Source: Syntrophomonadaceae bacterium (lineage in GTDB: Bacteria > Bacillota > Syntrophomonadia > Syntrophomonadales > Syntrophomonadaceae). From it: DNA of 6,505 bases. Shown one piece after another: positions 1 to 6,091 of the stretch (position 1 is its first letter; every line of letters starts with the position of its first letter). The translations under genes were made by a program, and so were the position numbers. The stretch is from positions 1-6,505 of the forward strand of contig JAQUBU010000132.1 of the NCBI GenBank assembly GCA_028686565.1, given 5' to 3'. The notes under the pieces were generated by a model. The model made no database searches and was not told the DNA's origin. It was given only the letters and a program-made list of their open reading frames with translations.

Positions 1-152
1 CGCGAGAGGGCAACGGAACAAGGATGTGTATTTTGCCCGGTACCCCTTGAACTGCGAGACAAGCTGAAGGTGTTTTCCATGCGAAGACTTTCCGCTGAAT
101 ATTTATGCATCCCACATTTAGATTTTAGGAGTTTTTCAGGGGCAACTAATTA
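1..152. repeat. Partial copy A of a ~290-bp dispersed repeat, truncated by the window edge
   Basis: This stretch is a diverged copy of the right half of the element at 3475-3765, in the same orientation. Shared blocks are cgcgag (1-6), gaacaaggatgt (16-27), the inner inverted-repeat arm aatatttatgcatccc (100-115 region), and the outer end caactaatta (143-152). Between the conserved blocks the copies differ by many substitutions and small indels, so this is an old repeat and not a recent duplication. It lies about 85 bases beyond the pilO stop. No open frame is shared between the two copies, which argues for a non-coding element. Whether its other end carries the matching inverted repeat cannot be seen here. 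Confidence 0.7.
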
Positions 153-156
153 TAAC

Positions 157-186
157 AAAACGGGCGGCAGTTTTTAATCCTCCGCC
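157..186 (-). terminator. Possible weak intrinsic terminator after pilO
   Basis: On the minus strand GGCGG (186-182) can pair with CCGCC (167-163), giving a five-pair GC stem with a 14-base interior that can add two more pairs. It is followed after two bases by TTTT (160-157). It lies about 50 bases past the pilO stop, where the operon would be expected to end. The stem is short and the T tract brief, so termination here is an inference. Confidence 0.35.
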
Positions 187-236
187 TCGTTGCAGCGGTA
201 CGAAAGAAATGCTTTAAAAAATTGATATTTAACTCC

Positions 237-989
237 TCAAAGAAATGGATTTGTCTTTCCTGATGCCGGTAAAACATCGTCTGCCCCGATATTTATGTCA
301 GGAATAGATTCTTCATCATAATAAGCAGAGATTATTAAATCAAGCATAATATTGTTGCCATCATAAGATTTTGAACCTTTGGCATCGCTGGTTATATTTT
401 GGGGATTGGAAACTACCGTATCATCTTCTTTGTTTGGCGCAGCATCCTCGTTAAGCTCAACTTCATCAAACTTCTTGGCATTTACTGTCATCTTACAGTT
501 ATTTATGGTATATAGACGAGACGAATTTTCCAGTTTTAAAAGAAAAACCAGCAGGTTATTGTACGAACCCTGAATAGAAATATTATAATCGAGTACTCTT
601 ATCTTTTCTAACTCTACGCCTTGCTTTTTTTCATTTTCTTCACTGTTAATTTTATTATTGGCAATTTTGCCGTTTACGCTCAGCAGAGTTACCTTAGTAT
701 CCCGGCAAGTATTTTCAAGATATGCTATGGTTTCCGGAACTCCGGCCCGGGTTGGAATCTCTCTTAGCAGTTTCTCCCCAACTTTAAGCACAGTATTCTT
801 TTCTCTTATATTCATACTGGATTCAGCTTTTTTACCTTTCTCAATTAAATCTTTTAAAAGAATGTTTTCTTGCAGGAGACTATTCATATGGTTTTGGCTT
901 GGTTTATAGCTAAACTTATAATAAACAAAAACCATGCTTATTATAAGAAATAGACAAAGTAATATTGTTTCGCGCTTGGAAAGCCTCAT
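237..989 (-). CDS. pilO: Type IV pilus inner-membrane alignment protein PilO
   Basis: A 250-residue bitopic protein that should pair with PilN in the inner-membrane platform of the pilus machine. A short basic N-terminus (MRLSKRE) leads into one membrane segment at about residues 8-24. A coiled-coil-like region rich in K, E and L follows (about 35-75), then an extracytoplasmic domain with the PilO-type stretch SYNNLLVFLLKLENSSRLYT near residues 144-163. The tail from about 185 is acidic, N/D/S-rich and probably flexible, an extension not typical of short PilO proteins. I chose the ATG at 989 over the upstream ATG at 1007. It gives a 4-base ATGA overlap with the pilN stop, has GGGAGG about 10 bases upstream, and removes a hydrophilic lead-in lacking its own ribosome site. 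It is the last gene of the operon. Assignment rests on position after pilM-pilN plus topology. Confidence 0.85.
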   Translation of the reverse strand: MRLSKRETILLCLFLIISMVFVYYKFSYKPSQNHMNSLLQENILLKDLIEKGKKAESSMNIREKNTVLKVGEKLLREIPTRAGVPETIAYLENTCRDTKVTLLSVNGKIANNKINSEENEKKQGVELEKIRVLDYNISIQGSYNNLLVFLLKLENSSRLYTINNCKMTVNAKKFDEVELNEDAAPNKEDDTVVSNPQNITSDAKGSKSYDGNNIMLDLIISAYYDEESIPDINIGADDVLPASGKTNPFL

Positions 990-1537
990 TTTTTCCCGGC
1001 CTCCCATCCCATTTCAAGCTTAAACATAACCTCTCCACTCTCTTTATCTATATTTGATGAGAGCAGTATAATATTTTGCCCAGGTGAACTTTTACGCAGT
1101 CCGGATAAAAATGCGGCAAGTTTCTGATAATCGGGTACATAGCCGTTCATAAGCATTTCTTCTCTGTTAATTTCTATATTGGTCATCACTAAACCTTCGG
1201 GGAGAGCATGTTCTAACTCTTCATAAGCTTCTACACATTTGATTTGCGATTCCCGAACTTTTGCATTACTCTTCTGCTTCGCTTCCACTTTGCTTATCAA
1301 TTCCTTGTATGATTGCAAGCCAGACTGTTCAGCTTTATAGCCGCTTAGCTCTGTTTTCAATGCCGAGTTCGATTCCTGTAAAAGTCTTAATTCTACCTTC
1401 ATAGAATAGTAATGAAATATTATTCCGATTCCCAAAATAGCTAACAGCAGGCAAAATAACATGCCATCTGCTATTTGCCTGCTGTGTTTCTGATCCCTGC
1501 GCAGTAAGTTAATATAAATAGGTTTTGAATGTTCCAT
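986..1537 (-). CDS. pilN: Type IV pilus assembly protein PilN
   Basis: A 183-residue inner-membrane protein. The cytoplasmic N-terminus carries YINLLRRD (residues 8-15), matching the INLLP-type motif by which PilN tails dock into a groove of PilM. A single membrane helix lies at about 24-42, followed by a long heptad-like region (about 45-100, rich in L, E, K and Q), then a small globular domain of the PilN fold containing ALPEGLVMTNIEIN and a YQKLAAFLSGLRKS helix. It should form a heterodimer with PilO and connect the PilM ring to the pilus. The start ATG shares one base with the pilM stop (TAATG) and has AGAGAGG upstream, so translation is probably coupled. The stop overlaps the pilO start. 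Length is normal for the family. Confidence 0.88.
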   Translation of the reverse strand: MEHSKPIYINLLRRDQKHSRQIADGMLFCLLLAILGIGIIFHYYSMKVELRLLQESNSALKTELSGYKAEQSGLQSYKELISKVEAKQKSNAKVRESQIKCVEAYEELEHALPEGLVMTNIEINREEMLMNGYVPDYQKLAAFLSGLRKSSPGQNIILLSSNIDKESGEVMFKLEMGWEAGKK

Positions 1538-2529
1538 TATATTACCTCTCTGGCTGCGAGGCCCAATGCTACAGGGAAATTATGATTTATTTCCTGTCGG
1601 GCAGATTCATCCATGTAAGCCGGCAGAATCAAACGAGAAAGAAAATCTGCAACCTGAACTTCACAGGAAATCTCTTTAGCCAATACTTCATCCAATCCTT
1701 TTAAATGACCACCCCCACCACAAAGCCAAATCTTCTCCAGTTTTTCTTCACTATGCCGATTATTATAATAGTCAACGGAACGTCCTACCTCGGCAAACAG
1801 ATCCCGGACAATATTTTTAAATTCCTTTTCCTGAATATTATGCAGGCCAATATCGTGTTTTTCTGTTCCAGCCATAAAGCCAATATTTTTATAAAACGAA
1901 GAAAGTGTTCGATAAAACAACAGGTTTTGATCGCGAAAAACTGAGAAATAACTGCGTGAGGCTCCTATCTGCAGTAATGCGCGCACTCCCGAAGCATTTT
2001 GGGGCAACATAATACGGTTAATAGCCAGTGGTTCAATTTCTACTGCCGCCAGCTTCAGTCCTGCGGTGAGGCAAACCAGTTCAAGGTTCTCCACTTGGAT
2101 ACGGGGTACAGCTGCGAAGAAAAACTCACTCTTTTCGCCATCCTCATCCTTAAAATCTCTCCAGGGAAAAACATCTATAGCAGCCTCTTCTATGGGAATC
2201 GGGAGAAAAGATACTGCCTGATAAACTGCGGCTTCTCTGCTTTCAGACAGGCTCATACGCGGCAGCACCATATTGCGTATGTAGACCTGTTGCCCTGAAA
2301 CAGCTGATACCACCCGCTGCCCTGCCAAGCCCAGTTTTATTACTAGTTTTGCTAGTTCTGCACCCACTTCTTCAGGCACAAATATATTGCCAGCTTCCAC
2401 TAAACCTGGCGGAGTATCAATACACCCATATTTGATAAGCTGCCACTCGCATTTTTTCTTTTTCACCTTAGCCAGCTTTATTTTATTACTGCCAATATCC
2501 AGTCCAATATCTGCTGTCCGCTTAAACAT
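1537..2529 (-). CDS. pilM: Type IV pilus assembly protein PilM (actin-like ATPase fold)
   Basis: A 330-residue cytoplasmic protein with an actin/FtsA-like fold that recruits PilN to the motor side of the pilus machine. Visible motifs are the phosphate-1 loop GLDIGS (residues 9-14), a phosphate-2-like LLQIGASRSYFSVF (about 185-198) in which the usual aspartate is Q, and the adenosine-site glycine run LCGGGGHLKGLDEVL (about 269-283). The C-terminus ends with the PilM-like NFPVALGLAARE. The ATG at 2529 (MFKR) is preferred over one six codons upstream, because GGAGG lies eight bases before it and the upstream ATG would itself overlap that site. A 121-base gap separates it from pilD. That gap contains TTGAAA and an AT-rich segment, but no good promoter can be asserted. 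Confidence 0.93.
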   Translation of the reverse strand: MFKRTADIGLDIGSNKIKLAKVKKKKCEWQLIKYGCIDTPPGLVEAGNIFVPEEVGAELAKLVIKLGLAGQRVVSAVSGQQVYIRNMVLPRMSLSESREAAVYQAVSFLPIPIEEAAIDVFPWRDFKDEDGEKSEFFFAAVPRIQVENLELVCLTAGLKLAAVEIEPLAINRIMLPQNASGVRALLQIGASRSYFSVFRDQNLLFYRTLSSFYKNIGFMAGTEKHDIGLHNIQEKEFKNIVRDLFAEVGRSVDYYNNRHSEEKLEKIWLCGGGGHLKGLDEVLAKEISCEVQVADFLSRLILPAYMDESARQEINHNFPVALGLAAREVI

Positions 2530-2650
2530 AGCCAGTCCTCCATACAAACAAAACTATATAATAAATGAGGGCTTTGTCGCTGAATTTCAAAACTATAACC
2601 TATAATCCTGCGCACTTTTTTACCTGATTAATGCCGGAACGCGCATTTTT

Positions 2651-3394
2651 TTATTTCAGCAGCTGCCAATAAGCAGTGATTATCTCCGGCTTGTACATCC
2701 ACCCCAGCCAGGCACTAATAGCTAAAAATGGCCCGAACTTTATCTTCGTTTTTCTATTGGCCTTACCCTGACAGAAGAGGATTAATACCCATATACCAGC
2801 CAGTATGGATGACAGGATAAATACTATTACGGCTCCCTGTATACCGGTATAGGTACCGATAAGCACTGCTAATTTAATATCTCCTCCGCCCATGCCCCCA
2901 TTTGTTAAGCTGGCTATAATAAAAAACACCCCGCCAAAAATGCCGGCACCCCATAATGCATTGCCTAAATTCAGAGATACGCAGGCTAACACGAGACCAG
3001 TTAGTATACCTGGATAAGTTAAATTGTCTGGAATAATACCTGCATTTATATCGGTGAAGCTTGCTACCAGCAATATGGCAGTAAATATGCAGCCTTCCAT
3101 TAGCTGAGCTGACAGGCCCCACTTATGGAATACAAGAACAAATAATATTACAGTAAGAATTTCCACCAAAGGATATTGAAGATTAATGCTTTTTCGGCAA
3201 TAGCGGCATTTTCCTTTTAACCTGATGTAATTGATTAAGGGAATAAGGTCTTGTATCTTTAATACCTGCCCACATTCCGGGCAGCAGCTGCGCGGCCATA
3301 TAATTGACTCCTTCCGGGGCAAACGAAAAATAAGCACATTGAGGAAGGAGCCTATTGGAATCGAAAAAACTGCGGCCATAAAATAATTAATCAT
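2651..3394 (-). CDS. pilD: Prepilin peptidase / N-methyltransferase PilD (type IV leader peptidase)
   Basis: A 247-residue polytopic membrane aspartyl protease that cleaves class III leaders of the prepilins encoded upstream and N-methylates the new first residue. The N-terminal domain has the usual GSFLNVLIFRLPR signature (about 15-27) and a zinc-binding pair of CxxC motifs, CPEC (38-41) and CRYC (63-66). The two catalytic aspartates are visible in SFTDINAGIIPD (D115) and GGGDIKL (D172). Multiple hydrophobic helices follow. Both the cysteine domain and the catalytic domain are present, so the enzyme should be bifunctional. A short purine-rich ribosome site (AAAGGCAGG) precedes the ATG. Upstream lies the ~290-bp repeat, so the gene is separated from the pilin genes by about 365 bases and may need read-through or its own promoter. 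Confidence 0.95.
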   Translation of the reverse strand: MINYFMAAVFSIPIGSFLNVLIFRLPRKESIIWPRSCCPECGQVLKIQDLIPLINYIRLKGKCRYCRKSINLQYPLVEILTVILFVLVFHKWGLSAQLMEGCIFTAILLVASFTDINAGIIPDNLTYPGILTGLVLACVSLNLGNALWGAGIFGGVFFIIASLTNGGMGGGDIKLAVLIGTYTGIQGAVIVFILSSILAGIWVLILFCQGKANRKTKIKFGPFLAISAWLGWMYKPEIITAYWQLLK

Positions 3395-3474
3395 AATAAC
3401 CTGCCTTTATCAAACCTGCAGAGAGTTCATCTTAATCTATATCTTCTGGAATTCTGCATGTTACTTCATATTGT

Positions 3475-3765
3475 TAAGTAGTTCCCCCTTTAAAAACCAC
3501 AAAACATCTTAAGGGTATGCATAAATATTTCTGGTAACTGTTGGCGAAGCATGGTAGAAACATCCTGCGAAAGCGATTGGGGGAAGAGGTCGAGCCCCAC
3601 GGACGGGTCGCGAGGACTACTGAACAAGGATGTAAATCAGCCCTGCACCTCTGAAGCCAATCGACAAGCAGTTGGCAGTTGATGTTTCCGTGCAAAAATT
3701 GGCTGCAAGTATATTTATGTACACCCGCACACCATAATTTTAGTTTTTCAAGGAGCAACTAATTA
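3475..3765. repeat. Complete copy B of a ~290-bp dispersed inverted-repeat element (MITE-like or structured)
   Basis: Outer ends are imperfect inverted repeats: taagtagttccccc at 3475-3488 against the complement of 3752-3765 (taattagttgctcc), 11 of 14 matching, with partial similarity continuing inward. Nested inner arms GGGTATGCATAAATAT (3513-3528) and ATATTTATGTACACCC (3711-3726) pair over 16 positions with one mismatch and one G-U. The centre can fold further on the plus strand: ACATCC/GGATGT (3560-3565/3628-3633) encloses a GAAA tetraloop hairpin (3566-3575), TGGGG/CCCCA (3578-3582/3595-3599) and GGTC/GACT (3606-3609/3615-3618). A diverged copy occupies 1-152. No transposase is present. 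A minus-strand open frame (3474-3758) runs through the element but lacks any recognisable protein features and is judged spurious. A non-autonomous mobile element and a structured RNA are both possible. Confidence 0.7.
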
Positions 3766-4229
3766 GTTTTATAGGACATAATTTCCGCCTGTTCATAATC
3801 AACAGGCATAACTCCGGAATATGTATAAACTATCTCTACTGTGACTTCTTTTTTTACTCCGCAGTAATCTGACTTTGCCGTAAACTGATACCTGCATTTT
3901 TGCTGAGATTTTGAATTGCCATTATTCCTCATTTCAAGAAATTCACGCGCCGTGCTGTTAACATCTGTCTTGATCATCTCGCCAATAGCCAGTTGTGCTC
4001 TGAATACTTGAGGCAAACCTTGTTGCCATATTTCTTCAATAGCCCATTCAACTCCCGCATCGGCTGACTGCTGGGCTTGCTGCTCATTAAGAGCATAATG
4101 ACTGATCTTGTTTTCCATGCTGGCCACACTGATAACTGCAGTCACCAGAACACTTATAAGTAAAAACACCATCAAGACCATTATCATCAGATTTCCATCT
4201 TCATCAAGCCCAGTTTTCTTGCTAATCAA
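3759..4229 (-). CDS. Minor pilin, PilX-like
   Basis: A 156-residue minor-pilin-like protein. A short charged leader (MISKKTGLDEDG) is followed by NLMIMVLMVFLLISVLVTAV and then VASMENKISHYALNEQQAQQ, SADAGVEWA. This is the layout of PilX-type proteins: hydrophobic helix, then a polar helix with a conserved Q/A-A-x-A-G-E-like patch. As in many PilX proteins the glutamate at position +5 of ordinary prepilins is absent. The start is uncertain. I prefer the TTG at 4229, which has AAAGGAG about 11 bases upstream and begins 20 bases after the preceding stop. An ATG at 4304 in the same frame would overlap the previous gene by 55 bases and has no clear ribosome site. The stop TAG lies inside the end of repeat element 3475-3765, so the native C-terminus may have been altered by insertion. 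Confidence 0.75.
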   Translation of the reverse strand: MISKKTGLDEDGNLMIMVLMVFLLISVLVTAVISVASMENKISHYALNEQQAQQSADAGVEWAIEEIWQQGLPQVFRAQLAIGEMIKTDVNSTAREFLEMRNNGNSKSQQKCRYQFTAKSDYCGVKKEVTVEIVYTYSGVMPVDYEQAEIMSYKTN

Positions 4230-4249
4230 CCCAACATTTTCTCCTTTGC

Positions 4250-4738
4250 TTAATTTCCCCCCCCTGAGCCAGCCGCCTTGGAGACCCTTGGCACAGCACT
4301 GCATACCAAGCGAAAGCTCTGCTTGTTGACCCTGGCCTCAATGATTATGGTAATTAGCTGTTTACCACTATCACGAGTAAAATTTAAATGATCAATATTA
4401 TCCATGACCGCAAGATTATTACGGCGAAGATTGGCTCCGTTGAGATAATAATGAACTTGGTGGGCTTTTGCTTCGGCAGCTGGAATTTGCAAAGTTAAGC
4501 AGTCACTGTCAATTGCCATAAAATCATCACTCTGGCATGATTCCAATATATCCTGGACAATCCACTGCATAGCAGTCCGGGCACAGTATTGGGCATCGGA
4601 AATGGAAGACTGCCTTGCAAATGCATAATTGCCTGTCCAATAGACTGCCAGCAATCCAGACATTAAAATGGACATTAAAATCATTGCTATTAATATTTCC
4701 AGGAGAGTAGTACCTTGCTCACTAACATCAGGGTTCAA
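4250..4738 (-). CDS. Minor pilin, PilW/ComGF-like
   Basis: A 162-residue prepilin. The nine-residue leader MNPDVSEQG precedes the cleavage site G|TTLLEILIAMILMSILMSGL, with E at mature position 5 and a classic hydrophobic helix. The body (YYLNGANLRRNN, then LNFTRDSGKQLITIIIEARV) resembles PilW/ComGF minor pilins, which help prime pilus assembly with PilV- and PilX-type partners. Start is TTG at 4738, with AGGAGG six bases upstream, which is convincing. No in-frame ATG would retain the leader. It overlaps the preceding gene by 11 bases. The gene ends in SGGGN, encoded by an uninterrupted run of eight G residues (4257-4264 on the complementary strand) just before the TAA. PilW rather than ComGF is an inference from its PilV/PilX neighbours. 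Confidence 0.82.
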   Translation of the reverse strand: MNPDVSEQGTTLLEILIAMILMSILMSGLLAVYWTGNYAFARQSSISDAQYCARTAMQWIVQDILESCQSDDFMAIDSDCLTLQIPAAEAKAHQVHYYLNGANLRRNNLAVMDNIDHLNFTRDSGKQLITIIIEARVNKQSFRLVCSAVPRVSKAAGSGGGN

Positions 4739-5168
4739 TACTTACCTCCTGATCTTTCCTTATCACTGTTGCCATGTTAAGTTTGCAAAGCTGATTTCCT
4801 TCCTTCCACATTACTAAAACATCTGCTTTATATAGTTGGCTGTACCCGTTAATTAACTCCGTTGTTATATGGGCTTCTATCCCATGAGGAATATCTGGTC
4901 TGTATTGCTCACTCAGGCCTAAATCTTCGGGAGATATTTCATTAACAGGTTGCAGCAAACTGCGATTGTCCCTTAATTCTTCCAATATGGCAGCAGCATA
5001 ATTAGCAGCCGTCGTCTCTTCTCTTGCCCTCTTAATCCATAGCCCGGCGGGTAAAAAAACAGCCAGAACTGTAGTTGTCAATAGTGCCAGCATGGCCAGG
5101 GCAGCCAGCACTTCCAAAAGGCTGGTACCTCTTTCACGTTCATTAACGATTTGCCCATCATAAAACAA
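4728..5168 (-). CDS. Minor pilin, PilV-like (prepilin with class III leader)
   Basis: A 146-residue prepilin if started at the TTG at 5168. The leader MFYDGQIVNERERG precedes G|TSLLEVLAALAMLALLTTTV, with E at mature position 5, then an amphipathic segment (WIKRAREETTAANYAAAILEE) typical of the PilV/PilI group. Substrate of PilD; probably a minor pilin in a priming or tip complex with the next two products. The frame stays open to an ATG at 5255, which would give 175 residues and a leader of about 43 residues containing an extra hydrophobic stretch. That is unusual for a prepilin and lacks a good ribosome site, whereas AGGAG lies about ten bases before the TTG. The stop overlaps the next gene by 11 bases, suggesting coupled translation. 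Confidence 0.82.
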   Translation of the reverse strand: MFYDGQIVNERERGTSLLEVLAALAMLALLTTTVLAVFLPAGLWIKRAREETTAANYAAAILEELRDNRSLLQPVNEISPEDLGLSEQYRPDIPHGIEAHITTELINGYSQLYKADVLVMWKEGNQLCKLNMATVIRKDQEVSIEP

Positions 5169-5288
5169 AAGAAGCTCACTCCTATTATTACCGGCAATCA
5201 GGCTGATAAAATAAACTCCGATTATTAATTGTGGTAAAAAAATTGCGCTTTTCATTATTTTAAATTTGCACCTGACAACTTTTATCCC

Positions 5289-5310
5289 TGCCCGACTTCC
5301 TCTATCGGCA
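5289..5310 (-). other. Stem-loop directly after the pilA stop
   Basis: On the minus strand TGCCGA (5310-5305) pairs with TCGGGCA (5295-5289) with a single bulged G and a nine-base loop. It begins two bases after the pilA stop codon. No T tract follows, so it is not a standard terminator. A 3' stem-loop between a major pilin and its minor pilins could stabilise the pilA message or partly attenuate downstream expression. That role is inferred. Confidence 0.35.
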
Positions 5311-5312
5311 AT

Positions 5313-5705
5313 TTATTTATTGTCTGTTGTTTCTATATCAATCTTAATTAGTTTGTTGTCTTTTTCAGTAGCCTTGACCATATATTTTTTGTCACTATCC
5401 ATGGGATCAATTATTGAATCACTTTTCAAATAACCTTTATCTTTAAGAGTAGTCATCAAATCATAAGTTCCGTTAAGCTGGTCAGAGTCAAAATCGCCAT
5501 TGGTGTAACATATTTCTACCGCTGCTTCAATTAATTGCTTGTTAGCCTTATGGGCCTTGGTTTTCGAATCACTTAAAATATTACCGAACTCAGGTATTAC
5601 CAATCCTGCCAACAGTGCAAGAATAGCCATTACAACGATTAATTCAACCAATGTGAAGCCCTGCTCCCCATTCTTTCTTTTAAGGTTTCTATTGTTTGCC
5701 AGCAT
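5313..5705 (-). CDS. pilA: Type IV pilin (major-pilin-like, PilA/ComGC type)
   Basis: A 130-residue prepilin. The 16-residue basic leader (MLANNRNLKRKNGEQG) is followed by G|FTLVELIVVMAILALLAGLV, with mature F1 and E5 and the proline at 22 usual in pilins (IPEF). The mature protein is about 114 residues. The globular part is short, hydrophilic and K/D-rich, with a single cysteine (mature C50), so no disulfide loop within one subunit. It is the first gene of the cluster and has the best ribosome site (GGAGG, eight bases before ATG) and its own promoter region, which fits the most abundant subunit. Aromatics are F1, F24, Y51, F56, Y65, Y76 and Y92, about 6 percent of the mature chain. A pseudopilin or competence-pilus role remains possible. 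Confidence 0.88.
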   Translation of the reverse strand: MLANNRNLKRKNGEQGFTLVELIVVMAILALLAGLVIPEFGNILSDSKTKAHKANKQLIEAAVEICYTNGDFDSDQLNGTYDLMTTLKDKGYLKSDSIIDPMDSDKKYMVKATEKDNKLIKIDIETTDNK

Positions 5706-5755
5706 GATTTGTTCCTCCAGTTTTAATCTTAAAAATTAACGCTCATCTTGCAATA

Positions 5756-5768
5756 GCTTTACTAAAGC
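5756..5768. promoter_or_regulatory. 13-bp perfect palindrome in the pilA leader
   Basis: gctttactaaagc is a perfect inverted repeat (six-base arms around one base), about 50 bases upstream of the pilA ATG and just downstream of the proposed transcription start. Its position suits a repressor operator or a small leader hairpin. No known regulator site is recognised. Confidence 0.3.
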
Positions 5769-5789
5769 CGATTACATCAAGGCCCGGTA

Positions 5790-5819
5790 ATTAAAGCATA
5801 TATATGATAAATTTGTATA
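5790..5819 (-). promoter_or_regulatory. Candidate extended -10 sigma-A promoter for the pil operon
   Basis: On the minus strand TGCTTTAAT (5798-5790) is an extended -10 element whose hexamer TTTAAT matches TATAAT at five of six positions. TATACA (5819-5814) lies 18 bases upstream and matches the -35 consensus at four of six. Transcription would start near 5783, giving a leader of about 78 bases before pilA. The surroundings are very AT-rich, so a chance match is possible. Confidence 0.4.
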
Positions 5820-5920
5820 TAATTTTCTATATTTTTATTATATATTATTAATTCCATTATTTGTTTGTTTTTCTGCTAATAACTAATACAATTTTCGTAG
5901 TGACATATTATGCGACACAA

Positions 5921-6084
5921 CTAGTACTCTGTAAAATCTAAAACTTTAATTCCCACCGGCCAAATTTTCGCAGGGCTTCGTTGTAGTCAATCGCAATACG
6001 TCCATATTACTCACTCCTCCGCCTCCCCCTGCGAAAATTTTTCTCGGAGGATATAATAAACTTTTAGACTTTACAAAGTACTAG
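5921..6084. mobile_element. MITE-like 164-bp element with long terminal inverted repeats
   Basis: The left end (5921-5948) and the complement of the right end (6084-6057) agree at about 25 of 28 positions, starting CTAGTACTCTGTAAAATCTA against CTAGTACTTTGTAAAGTCTA. A second matched block, AAATTTTCGCAGGG, lies further inside both arms. The similarity may run a few bases outward (cacaactag against cacactag), so the true ends are uncertain and no clear target duplication is seen. The interior contains what looks like a transposase tail, suggesting an insertion sequence that lost its middle. It sits about 100 bases upstream of the proposed pilA promoter. Confidence 0.65.
5938..6006 (-). pseudogene. 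Remnant of a transposase C-terminus
   Basis: One minus-strand frame reads YGRIAIDYNEALRKFGRW then ELKF and a stop, bounded upstream by an in-frame TAA. The stop overlaps the terminal inverted repeat, just as a transposase stop usually sits near the end of an insertion sequence. The basic, aromatic tail looks like the end of a transposase, but I cannot name the family. With only 22 residues this is a tentative call. Confidence 0.35.
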
Positions 6085-6091
6085 TGTGCTG

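Noticed and set aside
2530..2650. Terminator or promoter between pilD and pilM
   Set aside because: The only stem (tgcgc with gcgca) spans a long loop without a T tract, and TTGAAA has no -10 at a proper distance; neither is strong enough to annotate.
3551..3682. 43-residue plus-strand frame (MVETSCESDWGKRSS...) within the repeat
   Set aside because: No ribosome binding site, and copy A has a two-base length difference between cgcgag and gaacaagg that shifts the frame, so coding is not conserved.
3474..3758. 94-residue minus-strand open frame between the pilX-like gene and pilD
   Set aside because: It lies almost wholly inside the dispersed repeat, has odd composition rich in C, R and W, resembles no pilus protein, and the second repeat copy carries indels that would break such a frame.
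5754..5770. Sigma-54 promoter (GG and GC ten bases apart within the palindrome)
   Set aside because: Only the GG and GC match; the TTGC half reads AAGC, and the extended -10 upstream is a better fit.
5706..5800. Cyclic-di-GMP riboswitch in the pilA leader
   Set aside because: Such riboswitches often precede pilus genes, but the leader is AT-rich and shows none of the conserved GNRA loop and receptor elements.
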